Source of the DNA: Scleroderma bovista
Lineage: Eukaryota > Basidiomycota > Agaricomycetes > Boletales > Sclerodermataceae
Length of the DNA: 64,000 nucleotides
Direction: 5' to 3'
NCBI GenBank assembly: GCA_037178675.1
Contig: JAYMGJ010000161.1
Coordinates: 31,622 to 95,621 of the forward strand
The translations under genes and the position numbers were made by a program. The notes under the pieces were generated by a model, which was not told the origin of the DNA, made no database searches, and saw only the letters and a list, made by a program, of their open reading frames with translations. Position 1 is the first letter of the stretch; every line of letters begins with the position of its first letter. Below, in pieces: positions 1 through 14,794 of this stretch.

Positions 1-194
1 ATCTGGCATGCGAACGGGGTCGTTACTATCTCAATGATTTTCTCTGTGCAGATGACAAGTCGAGCACCATAGTATCCAAGAAGGGTTCGAGGGCGTCGAA
101 GGAGGAAGCGGAGAGGAAAGTATACGATGATGCGCTGGAGTGGTGGGGCCAAGGCGTGCACCAGCAATTGAAGCATTCCATGTTTTACATCTGA
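1..194 (+). CDS. 3' end of an unidentified gene (partial)
   Basis: The window opens inside a gene. After an acceptor-like CTCTGTGCAG near base 50, one frame stays open to a TGA at 192-194 and encodes about 46 residues rich in Lys, Glu and Ser, ending in HSMFYI. The bases before 50 look like the end of an intron. The fragment is too short to assign a family, and I do not recognise it. It is followed by AT-rich sequence up to the end of the convergent EOS1-like gene, as expected for a shared 3' intergenic region. Confidence 0.5.
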   Translation, partial: LACERGRYYLNDFLCADDKSSTIVSKKGSRASKEEAERKVYDDALEWWGQGVHQQLKHSMFYI

Positions 195-410
195 TTCTGT
201 TACTTCTTTTCGTGGTTTGTCGGTGTACTATACAATCCTACAAAGCTCGTTCATCCATGCGATCAATGCCGTGCTCAATGTGCACCTGTTAATAATTGCT
301 CCGTACCATACAATGTAATGCATTCAACTCAAGGTCCACTGCAATAAGTTAACATACCGACGACGTGGGCCAGAAAAAAGGGAGGAAGAACTGAAGCAAA
401 TAACATAAAG

Positions 411-1613
411 TCAATAACAACTCCCGACCTCCCGTCTCCATGCGCCGATCCACGCCATCAATAGGTATAAGAGGCCTGCGGGGAGCATACACACTCTGGC
501 TACGATCCCCCAATTCCACCTACGTCCACTGAGCATCCTCACCTTTTCGCCCGCGTTCTTCTTAGTCTTCGGCCACAGGCGGTCTGCAACGACCCCCGGT
601 ATAATGCCAAATCCTGGCAATGGCAGTAAATTGCTCGTTACCCATATCTGAACACTCCGTGAAATGCAGGTCGTAGTGCCTATGATGGCCCAACAAACAT
701 CAGGTCGGACCGTGGTCCAACGAAGGAGCGTCACCTCGAGTGTACTTAAACTACTGTTGTCTAAGATGTAGTTGGCTCCGAAATTTCCAACGATATTGAG
801 GGTGAAATGAGTGGCTGGCCAGCAGATAGCCTGAAGAGCAAGGAGGCGAATCAGTGTGGACAATGGCTGATAGTATGCTTTCCAGCGGTGCAAGAGGCCT
901 GTTGTCAGCTTAAGACACTGATGTGCTGTAAGAAGTGCCTAAATCCGATGAGAAGTGTATTAGAGCGCTTGACGAGAAATGATTCCGACGACTTACCCAC
1001 AAGACAGCAATAGAATAGTCACCCCTATCTGGAAGAGTTCTTCGACCCCATGCTTCTGTGCAGGGAGCCACGTTGCGGTATTTGTCGTGGACAACGGACG
1101 TATGTCCCGGTGGACTCCAAAAACACCATGCATTGACGAGCGCGCCTACGAGCGCGGGAACTACCGACAAAAGTCGGGACGCTTCAAAGAGGAGCGTTAT
1201 GAGCATGCTTGGTGGCATGAGAGGCTCAGATGCAGGCCGAATCCTGGTGGTCGGAAGGTGTTTTGGCTGGAAAAAATGTTCAGACCGTGGCACCGTGAAG
1301 GAGGAACTTCGACGCTACTCACCGGTTCGTCAGCTTCAGTTTCAGTCTCACCAGCGCCGAGATGACCAGGAGTTGTCGTGATCTGAGCGCTCTTTGGTTT
1401 GCGCAAGCCCAATCCCTGGCCGAGGAGGACACGCAAACTGGGAGTGCGGGGCGTGCCTGGAGCTCGTTGAATAGATCTTAGGTCATGAGAGCTTTTGGTG
1501 CGCCGTGCAGTATAGATCCTGTCGTCACCTTCGTAGCTTGCATCGCTGTCGCGACTTGTTGCTGTCGTGACTTTGAGATGTTGGGTTTCGGGATAATACC
1601 TGGGCATGGTCAA
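411..1613 (-). CDS. EOS1: EOS1-like N-glycosylation-associated membrane protein
   Basis: Three exons (1613-1323, 1224-997, 917-411) splice in frame to 341 residues. The N terminus is a Ser/Thr/Arg-rich cytosolic stretch. It is followed by several hydrophobic segments. Signatures I associate with the fungal EOS1 family are LSTLIRLLALQAICWP, then CWAIIGTTTCISRS and IQ/VQIWVTSNL. In yeast, EOS1 is an ER membrane protein needed for normal N-glycosylation and oxidant tolerance; its biochemical role is not settled. The third exon contains a segment (roughly residues YILDNSS to TLLRW) that could be an unremoved short intron. The family call is from motif memory and is moderately certain; a multi-pass membrane protein is certain. 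Confidence 0.6.
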
Positions 1614-1844
1614 GTAAAACTGGCAGGGGCGAACGTGTCCTTATGTGGCCCACACGAAGCCGTCACATATGCGGCGCACTTGTTATCAGCTCCAGAGTTT
1701 GAAATTTATATGTTGCGGAACTTCACTGAAGTGAAATTGACTCATCCAAAATCCAATCTTCAGCGCTTCAATCCAAAGGCGGAAAAATAAGAAATGGTAC
1801 ACTATAATTACAATATTGTAGCTAGGTTCAATGTAGACTGCCTA

Positions 1845-5690
<3,846 letters not shown>

Positions 5691-8483
5691 CCGAGTCGAC
5701 GTTTGCACCAATAAGACTGGCTCCGTGTGACAACATGTAGATGCCGTCACACTGAGTTTGTCACAGCCAACAAAATATCTTCTTCCCTCAGACCAGCGAA
5801 TGCCCAAGAAAGAACGTTTCTTACACAACAGTCAGTGCTATCCAACTTTAACAATGAATAGTTCAAGATCTACAGAAATCTGATATTGATGGGCGCATCT
5901 TACCAGCTGAATTTGGATTCAAGGTTCACGAGGGGCCATTGCAAGTACCTATTATAAGGTGCGTTTAATGGTGCGGCTACTATGCAACACGTGTCTCGTC
6001 TCCTTCCTTAGGGTGCAAAGCCAGAGTGCTATATTGTAGAAGGAATGTCCTTTTTCTTCGTGTCATACCTTTTATTGCCGAACTGGTCTAAGATAATAAC
6101 AACAGCCAGTTATATTAGGGTCTAATCTTATCGATGTTGACTGCAGTTGAATTATGTATCATATGGTACGTGTGATCTTTGGACGAGAAACTGGTAGGTT
6201 CTACGCCCATCTGCACCTATAGGTCAAACGGCCTACGGTACAAGGAGATAAACGCGATCTACACCACCCAGGACAAGGGAGTGCATACTTTTTTCTTATC
6301 CCCGGCCATTTATCCCCTTCATGATGTCTATCACATGCACAGGTGAAGAATCTGGGCTGTTTCCATAACAATAGGGAGAAGCACTATTCTCCTTTAACAC
6401 TTAACAGATTTCTCAGCATGTATCACTTTCAGAAAAAAAGTTCAATGGTCTCAGAGGGCATAGTGGGTTGTACTAGGTTCGTACTTGGCATTCACAAGCA
6501 CCTAACACACGTTATTCAAGGGACAGTTTACCACACCCGAGAGTATCAAGATTATTTGTACCTGAACCTTGTGTTCAGAGCACTCTCAACAGGATATGAT
6601 AGATACGGTCCCTGTTCCACCACCGTCACGAAAAGTGAATGACTGAAGGTTGTTTTGACACACTCCATTCCAGTCCACAAATGCCCTGATATTGCTGGGT
6701 TGTGCATGAATAATCTAGAGCCTGGCGTGTATACAATTTGACGTTGCGGCGACAACTGTGGGTCAAGCAAAGACACAGGATCACGGGAACACCAGACCGG
6801 CGAGGGGTGGCTCCTCCGTGTGCGGAGTTTCACGGAGACCTATCAGAGTCTGCCATTGGGAGCTGGCCGTGCAAACAGTCCGATTCACTATCCATGCCCG
6901 ACGGAAAACGTTTCCCGGACGGCCTGGCGTGGACCTCCGGTATGCGATACGCTCTTCCTCCGCAAACGCTTCCATTCCCATTAAATGCATCACCCAGGTG
7001 CATATGTAGTTCTTCGACACCTACCCTGAATAACAAACGCCTGACTCGCTTCTGCGTGTGCACTGTCCTTGGGGGGGTTGAGGGGCTCAGGACGACACGG
7101 CATCATTAACGGGAACTCCCCTACAGGAGCAGTAAATTACCTCCCTGCAATGGGCATCGATGGCCCTCCCAAGTTATTTAATGAAGGCCCACTTTCGACG
7201 ATGATACGATGGCATCGTGCCCCTCACGTCACACACTGGTCGCTGTTGGGAGCAATCCACTTGAAACTCAAGGGGAGCTACATATCACGTTGAGTAGCCA
7301 GCAGTGTCCTCTCCAGCTCCTCGGCATCACTTCCCCGCACTAAAATCATCGAGGGAGGGCGCATGCTATATCAAGTCGCTTGAGGGGTCCTCGAGAGCCT
7401 GGACGAGATCCACTGCGGGGGCGAAGTGGACCACGCACTGTGTCGGTGTTCAAACGTTCTCTGGATGGATTCGGGCTCGTTTCCACGTCGATGACGACGA
7501 CCCCCTGAGCAGCCGAGACATGCTCGACAGACTGCAGCTGCCAAGGGTCTCGCTACCGTTCCTTGTCTGCCACAGGATACATATTTGTGCACGCTGTCTG
7601 GGTGTGTAATGCGCATTGCAACCGTACATCTTCCTCGGTCCCTCTTTGCAGTGCAGGGGTCCTGTCCACTTCATCACTGTGATCATATATACGTACGTAC
7701 ACATCATCTATGATGCGCAATAACCTCAGTTTTGGTCGGATGATGACATGAGCAAGCGCAGAACGTTCATCAAGTTGTCATTCATCATTAAAACCCGCTA
7801 CACAATGGTCATAGGGTATCCCAGGCGCCGTACTCGTATGAAAGAAAATGAACTAAAAAAAGAGTTCGTGTCCATATGCGTACTTCCCAGCAGGTAGCTG
7901 TCTGTCCAGCGTTGTCCGTGGGGAGAGTTGCTAAGTGACTAGTTCGTTGCGTAGATGGGTAACCGGGGAGAGTATTAGATAGGTACCCACACAGGAGAGC
8001 GTCATATGTTGCACCAATAGCGCATGAAAAGTATAAAGGCACGTGTCATGTCCTGGAGATGGGGGCAAGGAATGACAATGCGTGTCTGGGTGGGAATGAA
8101 TGTAGTTGCGTGGATGAGTAAACGAGTTACTTGAGAGGGGTTTCAAGTAAACTAGAGCGGAAGCGTGCTTTCCTACACGGAAAGTACACCGCTTGTCACG
8201 AATTACCGATAGCGGGGTAAAAGTAAAAAGAAGCTCTGCAACAGTCGAAGGATAAGCCGGCGTCGACAGTGGGAAAAGCGGCAACTGGGGTAAAACGGGG
8301 CGGAGAGAAAGTCAGAATCTGAGAAGCACAGATGCAGTACCACTACACGGCAAAGGATGCAACAACAGGGGGGAAGGCAGGGACTGCAAACGCAGACAAG
8401 GTATCCGAACAAATATTTCGACCGACCATGAGAACCAATCTTCAAATAAAATAAAAAAGTAAACGCGTACAGGAAACCTGGGG
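5691..8483. other. 2.8-kb stretch with no supported gene
   Basis: This lies between the divergent 5' end of PRP2 and the 3' end of a minus-strand membrane protein gene. The left few hundred bases are AT-richer and probably contain the PRP2 promoter. The right part (about 7.8-8.48 kb) probably includes the 3' UTR of the next gene. Open frames exist on both strands between 6.5 and 7.7 kb, but they overlap each other antisense, lack splice-consistent extensions and resemble no family I know. A short unknown gene or decayed repeat cannot be excluded. Confidence 0.5.
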
Positions 8484-9952
8484 TTAGTGATTTTGCGCCT
8501 GATCACCAGTATCACTCAAGGTTTCCACTCTAACGCCCCGCGAGGAGCCGACGCTGCGAATGTCCCTGCCCTCTTCTGCCAGTTCACGATTTATGACATC
8601 GTCCTTTCTATCTTCGTTTTCTTCCACGGGTGATCCTGCAAAATCAGGTTTTCGCAAAGCCTTCCGGAAGGCATCGGCCATAATCGCTGCGTCGGCGCCT
8701 GAAAAGAACGGCACGGAATCGCCAGCTGAATGTGCTCGCGATACTTCCGACACACCGTCCGGGGAGACGACTGACGGGGGCCGGTGATCCGAGGAAGGCC
8801 GTCCCGTTGTACCACCAGGCCCAGCGCCTACTAGGAGAGGGAGTTTGGGCGAGTGCTGGTGATGAGCATCTGCCATCATGGGAGAAGCGGAGCCCATGGA
8901 CCCACGGTTCGATTGTCTTTCCCGTCTTCGTAGACGCCGGAGAATAAGCCATGCCAATACACCACCTGCAACGATCGCGAGGAACCCGAGCACGACGATG
9001 ACCGCGATTGCCCAGTGAGGAAAAACGGAGTTGTTCTGGGGTTGTTGAATGCTGCCAGGGGTGGAAATTGTGTTTGGGGATACCGAAGCGACAGAAGCAG
9101 TTGATAACGTTGAATGGACAGAAAGAGTCGACTGGACGGAAACAGACGATACAGAAGACGACGAATGAAGCATGGTCGACACCACCGAGTCAGCATATGT
9201 CGTTTCTGGGCGCATGTTAATCAAGCGAGAACCAGAAATCAAAGCTTTGACGTACGGACTGCGTAGAATGTCGGATTGGTTGTCTGTGAACCATCGAGGC
9301 CATTCTGGTTGGTGACAATCCAAAAGAAGGGATAAGACATATTCTGGCCAGGTTGCCAAGATCCCCCACTTGTTCCGAACCAACTATCGTTGACAGGTAG
9401 ATTGTATTGTCCAGCTGTGCCTGTCGGATTTGTAACGTTGATGATGGAAAACAGAGGCTCCTGAGTATCAGCGTTGTAGAGGTAAAGATTGACGAGGTTA
9501 AACTGGGTGAGTTGTGGTCGCCTGCTGTTCCCTGTAGGGGATTGTATATGAAATGGAATGAGTGCGCATGAAGCGAGTAACGTACAAACGACTGCTGCCC
9601 ACTGGTGCTGATACACCTTTTCGCCAGCTGGAGGGAAACACGTCACGTTGTTGTTATTAGCAAACACTTGGCAGTCGTATTTTGCCGCCTCTGTGGAAGG
9701 GAGGTGAGGTGAGTACCACGGTTGAGGATCGTCGTTAGGTGGGAATACGGAGGTGAAGAGTGAATGAGATAACGCACCAACTGCAGAAGCATCTGAAATA
9801 GTGGTTCCGTCTTGGCGCCTTCGGAGGGAAGAAGGTAAGTCGGGTGGGGCATCGGGTTCCGCCATTCTCTTTGATCTCTGCGCTGGTGGTGGGGGGGTCC
9901 GTCTTGGCCAGGGTGCAGCGGGACTGGGATCACTGTGCGACATGACTGGCAA
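8484..9952 (-). CDS. Conserved single-pass (type I) membrane protein, Ser/Thr-rich stalk
   Basis: Three splice-consistent exons are seen (9952-9586, 9531-9256, 9205-8484); the true 5' end probably lies farther upstream, toward 10.26 kb, and was not resolved. The extracellular part contains YDCQVFANNNN/VTCFPP, QWAAVVWNSRRPQLTQ, NVTNPTGTAG and SYPFFWIV, which suggests a beta-sandwich-like domain with several N-glycosylation sequons. It is followed by a Ser/Val/Thr-rich stalk and one hydrophobic helix (WAIAVIVVLGFLAIVAGGVLA), then a basic stop-transfer RRLRRRER. The cytosolic tail has a conserved-looking block GADAAIMADAFRKALRKPDF and ends SVGSSRGVRVETLSDTGD. I recall similar proteins across Agaricomycetes but no named function. 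A surface sensor or cell-wall-linked receptor is inference only. Confidence 0.7.
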
Positions 9953-10360
9953 TCCGAAGGTGGGCTATATCGACGAATTTTCGCAGGTGCTACGAGGGTA
10001 TTGCAGCGAAGTATGTATATGGAACGGGGAGCAGGGAGAGGGGTGGACGATATTAGCGTTGTGTGCAGAATCACGAGGTGGGATCGTCCACGGAAAAGGG
10101 GAGATGCACCACGGCAGCGCCAAACACGACGGCGACGGCGACACGCTCTGCAAAGTCGGGAATGGCGGCGACGACAAGTGCAGAGGACGGGCAGAGACGG
10201 TGGACGGGCGAGCAACGAGTCGCAAGGTCAGTTGCAGTTTCTCAAAGACACCTGCCACCATAATTATGTAATACTCGAAATGCGGAGATAATTCTCCGTT
10301 TACCGAAAGACAGACGCCAGTGGCTCATGTCGGACCACCCCGCGAGGGGTTGCATAGCTT

Positions 10361-10370
10361 TATTTATATA
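10361..10370. promoter_or_regulatory. TATA-like element between divergent genes
   Basis: TATTTATATA reads as a TATA-like box on the minus strand (TATATAAATA), about 100 bases upstream of candidate first codons of the minus-strand membrane protein gene and 125 bases before the PEX8 start. The 10.27-10.49 kb spacer is the only space for both promoters. It is a sequence match only. Confidence 0.3.
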
Positions 10371-10493
10371 ATTAGCCTCAAATAATTACCACCTCCGCGG
10401 AGTCGATTTCCGCAAATATCTTATCCCAGGTAACCGTGGGAATCCAAGTCAGGTTATTCCGAATAATTTGCAGGTGGCGGTGTCACCACCTCC

Positions 10494-12875
10494 ATGTCAG
10501 AACGAGGGTATTCAGTGCTGCTGAGTTCGCTTCACCGGGCATCGGATTCTGCTCTACCAATACCAGCTCTTCAAGGCCTCATTGTCCACTACCTGGCCCA
10601 ACTATCACCATCCCCAACTCCCCTAGCAGCGACCATCGTCGCAAGTCCGCTCTTCAGACCATTCTCGCTCACCAAGCTCGATGCACTTAAGACCGCCTTT
10701 CGACATGCAGTGCACGCAAAACTCCAGTTATTAAAGGGGGCTCCTGGCGGATTATTCGTGCCCAGCCTCAAGGTACAATTGAACGCTTGGCTGTCGGCGA
10801 TACTCAGGGGTTTGGAAGGTGGTCATGCAATAACACGCTTAGCTTGTTGCAGTGGTTTGCTTCTGGGAATCGAAGACGTTCTGCACAACCTGCCATCAAA
10901 CCAACGCGACGTAGAGAGTTCTGTACATAACGAAATTGTTCTTGCTTTTGCGGACGTCGTCGACCTATTTACCTCCTCGGATTCATGGGGAAAAGAATTC
11001 CGACCTCAGACAGAGGATGGAGGTACGGGAAACAAAATGATCCTTCGCTTGCAGTTCTGAGCCTACTCTAGAGGATGCACTTACCCTTTCACTGATAGCG
11101 TCTGCCCAACCACTTTTACTCGTTCCACCAAACAAGTTCATTGCTCTGCCGCTACCGGTCAGGGATGTGTCCATCTGCACTGATCACATCGCTGACAGTC
11201 TACCAGCAAACGTTGGCCTTACTTGTTCACACCATAAACAAGGCGTTTATGTCTGGAACGTTCCTTGCGTCCTTTGCGTCCTCCCTGGTGTACCATTCTG
11301 AATACAAGATTCATGTTGAGGTACGTTACAGAAGCTATGACATTATAGTTATGAACTTACTCGATCTCATCAGCACGACTCTCCTATTTTCCAAGACATG
11401 GATGCGCTGTCGGCATCGCATGCCATGGCTAACATGGGCTCTCTATCCAGGTTGTGCTCCAGGAGCATATCATTATTTGTCGAGCATCATCCGAAGCTTG
11501 CACTTCCACATGTTCAAGAGACGTTCCTTTGCTTGGAATCTATAGCACGCAATGTAGAACTAGGCTGGCTGTCGAGCAACTTGGCCGAAGCAACGGACGA
11601 GTCCGTTGGTACATAATTCAACCTCTATTCAAATGCAACCCTCACGACCCTAATAGCTCCCGAAATGCGCCCACTTACTCAATCCATATGGACCATCCTG
11701 AAGACGCTGCTCTTCACGACCATCATGGTTACTGAAGCTGGTCTCTCAGGTCTGGTATATGTCCCGCCAACCCTCGGTCACATGGCCCCGTCACTCGCTC
11801 TTGCCGTGTTGCGCAGCCTTTCACACCTTGCCTTTGTAATTCAGAAATTCGGCGGTGCAGGACATGGTGCATTCATGGAGCTCAAGCGCGCGTTCTACCT
11901 TACCCTTGACATCCTAGCAGTACATACGGCTGAGAGCCAGCACTTCGTGCAACAATTATGCGAAGGATGGTGGTCGAACGCACATGATCTGTCACATCCC
12001 GTTCAACAAGCCAAAAAAGCCTTTGCGCTGTCTGCAATTGAGCAGCTTGTCTCGGGACTTAGCATATCAACCATCGAAACGTTTGTTTTACCTTTCTGCT
12101 CACCGTAAGATTCTATTTATCCTTGTAATGTCTGTGATTGACCCCCTCTATCAGCCATTTGGGTGATACAAGTCATCGAGAAATATACGAGGCCGCACAC
12201 AGCGTCATCCTCGCCATCTTTTCTCGCTGCGGTCAGAAACCTGTTGAGATTTCCCCATCCACACCACCATCTGATACCCAACATGAGCGGGAAGGATCAT
12301 TTATTGCGAGTATGGTCCCTTTCTATGCACAGTGTCTCATCGAAGTGGGTCTCATCTACATCTTGTCGTGCTTTCCTAATCCCTGCCCCCCTTAGAACTC
12401 TGCAGAAGGCAAACTCAACGTCGTACAGCTACGCCTTGCCTTCGCTGCCCTAGTCAAGAGTGCGTGTTCATGCGGCGACCACGCACTTGCGTGGTTCTGC
12501 ATCGATTCTCTACTTTCCGCATGCGAGACATCATCGTTCGCAACAGACGGAGAGCGAATACACCGTTTGCGCCTAGCTCTCGTGGCTTCTGTATCATCCG
12601 TGCCTCTCGTGCTACTCCCGCAGGTACTATTGGCGGTGAATGACATCATGGGGGATACAGATATGGACGATATGAAGCGCAGCGAGCTTCTAGAAGCGTT
12701 ATTCCAGGAGCTTATGAACAATATTGGGGACACCGAGAAAGCGTTTGCGGTGCGCTGGTGGAATGAACAGCGCGTTAAATGGCCGCATCCACGGGTGGCT
12801 GATGTAGGTCCAGGGACAAGGACTACCGAGGTAAGGGGTGTAGATCAGCGATCGGGAGAGTTATCGAAACTCTGA
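10494..12875 (+). CDS. PEX8: Peroxin-8 (peroxisomal matrix protein import), C-terminal PTS1 SKL
   Basis: Seven exons (10494-11022, 11072-11157, 11207-11320, 11374-11608, 11657-12104, 12155-12344, 12396-12875) close in frame at 693 residues. The protein is largely alpha-helical. Blocks resembling fungal PEX8 include the SHREIYEAAHSVILAIFS region, the following helix with a FYAQCLIE core, the QLRLAFAALVKSA segment and the late AFAVRWWNEQR block. The last codons give Ser-Lys-Leu, a canonical PTS1; yeast Pex8 also ends in SKL and sits on the inner face of the peroxisomal membrane, where it links the docking and RING importomer subcomplexes and helps release cargo from Pex5. The second acceptor (CTCTAG, 11070) was chosen because the nearer one brings an in-frame stop. 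Two SKL ligases lie downstream. Confidence 0.78.
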
Positions 12876-13127
12876 CGCAAGTGCTACATTCCTGTTCCTG
12901 ATTGGCCTGCCTTTGCTGCCATCCGTACAACACAGCCATGATACAGCAAATGTTTGGTAGTTTGATGACTCGTACAATAGTTGGATCGTAATGAGATATC
13001 CAACCGTCACATTCTACCCGCCAGTATGCTGAACCCAGTGCCTTCCGACGAGTCCAAGTTTCTCATTTTCATTGAACCAGGCTGTATACAGTATGCATCA
13101 CTCCAATAAGGTCCAGACACAACCATT

Positions 13128-13976
13128 TCATGTATGGGACATCCAGGGAGGAACTGCGACACGAAGAGGCAACGCCACATCCTCGACAGGATTATCAAGG
13201 GAATGTCGGCGCCCTGTGTTGTCACTTGCTTCGCGCACTGAGACCAGCTTGTAAAGAGGATAATACCTCCGCTGTGCGCTGCTGTCTGCCCCAGCTTTAA
13301 AATCACCCGTCTGATTGCTCCGTACCCACTTTGGAGCTGTCTGTGCAGATGGACTTCCCGAGCTCGACGAATTCAAGCCGATCACAATGTCTTTTGTATG
13401 CGAGGAAGCGAGGTATCGCGCGTAAGAGGTGCAACGGTGCACCTCTGAAACGACGACGTGATCACGGAGGGTTTTGACTTCTAGTAGCCGTCTGAGGCTG
13501 CTGGCAGGGTTGATCATCGTTACCGAATCGTTGACCATGAGAAGGACCGCTCCTCCCCCAGGTGAAAACTGAAAACCTGCTTTTACTGAGCACTCCGCTA
13601 ATTCAGGGGTCTGGCTGTCAACAAACCGTTAGAACCCATCATCTCGACAAACGCAAAATGACAAGACGCACTTCTCCATGCTCACGGAGATATCCATGTC
13701 TTGTGCATTCAGCGACGTGGACCACGTCAAGCCACTGGGCACCTCCTCCCCGAGAACTGTAGGCTGGGGAATTCCACACTCCTCCGCGATGTTGTCCCTG
13801 TAGATGTTTCCCTCTTTCACAAAAACACTCCTTTTGGCCCGCCAAAATGCCCACCAGGGACGTCCCGTGGTGATTTTACCCCAGTCGCCGATTTCCACTG
13901 GTTTCTCCGGGTCCCAACTGGCAAACTTTTTTGACGCACGAAAGAGGAGGTCGACATACTGCCGCTCGCTAGACAT
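13128..13976 (-). CDS. Conserved basidiomycete protein of unknown function
   Basis: Two exons (13976-13672 and 13614-13128) splice in frame to 263 residues; the acceptor TTGACAG was selected because alternatives give a stop. The N-terminal half carries ERQYVDLLFRASKKFASWDP, a basic RAKRS patch and EGNIYRDNIAEECGIP. The second half has a compact block of alternating hydrophobic residues (GGGAVLLMVNDSVTMINP), then DHVVVSEVHRCTSYARYLAS and RRYYPLYKLVSVRE. I have seen relatives in other Agaricomycetes, but none with a known job. There is no signal peptide or membrane helix. The alternating beta-like pattern would suit a pore-former or lipid-binding fold, but this is speculation and no function is claimed. 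Confidence 0.65.
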
Positions 13977-14794
13977 CGGTGAAACTTTGAAAGGCTCTGA
14001 AGGAGAAGCAAGGTGGGTTGGTGGCGATGGGGCTAAGCTTCCACTGAAGTCCTCGAGCGGCCTATTATATATCTACCAGCATTTCTTGGGTGGCACCACG
14101 GCATGAGGCGCTGCCTCGCTCAAACCAGCTGGTGTGTTCCAGCTCTGAGACTGCCAGCGCAGATTTTCATTCCCGTTGGCGTTACCGTCCAGTCCAGTGC
14201 CGTTGACAAGGTGTCCACCTTGCGCTAAATATGGGTTTCCCATTCATTGCAGCCGCGCACCTGCGTTTGGTGTGGGTGGTTATGTAGTTCGACATGCGGG
14301 CCCAGAGAGACGAGGACTGTAAGCTTCTTGTAAGAAAGATATGCATGAATAGTTTCAGGAAACAAGCATGCGACATCGACGAGGCTGCGAGTGAATGGAC
14401 CTGCACCCACTCCAGGGATGGGTCGGTGGATGGACATCGTCACCAGTAACTTGCATAGTACATACCTGCTGGCTTTTGGCAATTCCCGTGTGTAGCTGGT
14501 GACGTCGCCCAACACAATTGGCACGTGGCGCATCGATCCTTGCACAACCACACTCTTAGGAAGGAGAATGAATCGTTTCCTCTAATTCAGTCGGGTGCAG
14601 CGCTTCAATTGAAGCCCAGTGAGGGATATCTTTGGACTCAAGGACCCTGTGTCATGTGAACTTGGACTGGAGAGCCGCGCGCCGTGCCAGTACCTTGATG
14701 CATTATTGCATAAACGATACAGCGGACGAAGTTGGGCCGCATCTACATACTGGCAATTTTCTAGCGCTGCCTCTTCTTCTGCTATCACCACACA
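13977..14794. other. Intergenic stretch: divergent promoters, no supported gene
   Basis: This separates the minus-strand unknown gene from the first ligase. Minus-strand open frames near 14.2-14.55 kb exist but match nothing. The last ~160 bases (for example TGTCATGTGAAC near 14.65 kb and TTTCTAGCGC near 14.76 kb) reappear, diverged, in front of the second ligase, so the duplication copied part of the promoter. Confidence 0.5.

Noticed and set aside
6343..7707. Several 60-120-codon frames on both strands
   Set aside because: They overlap antisense, have no conserved blocks and no consistent splice partners.
9801..10291. Gly/Arg-rich plus-strand frames
   Set aside because: They run opposite the 5' end of the minus-strand membrane protein gene and reflect its Pro/Ser composition.
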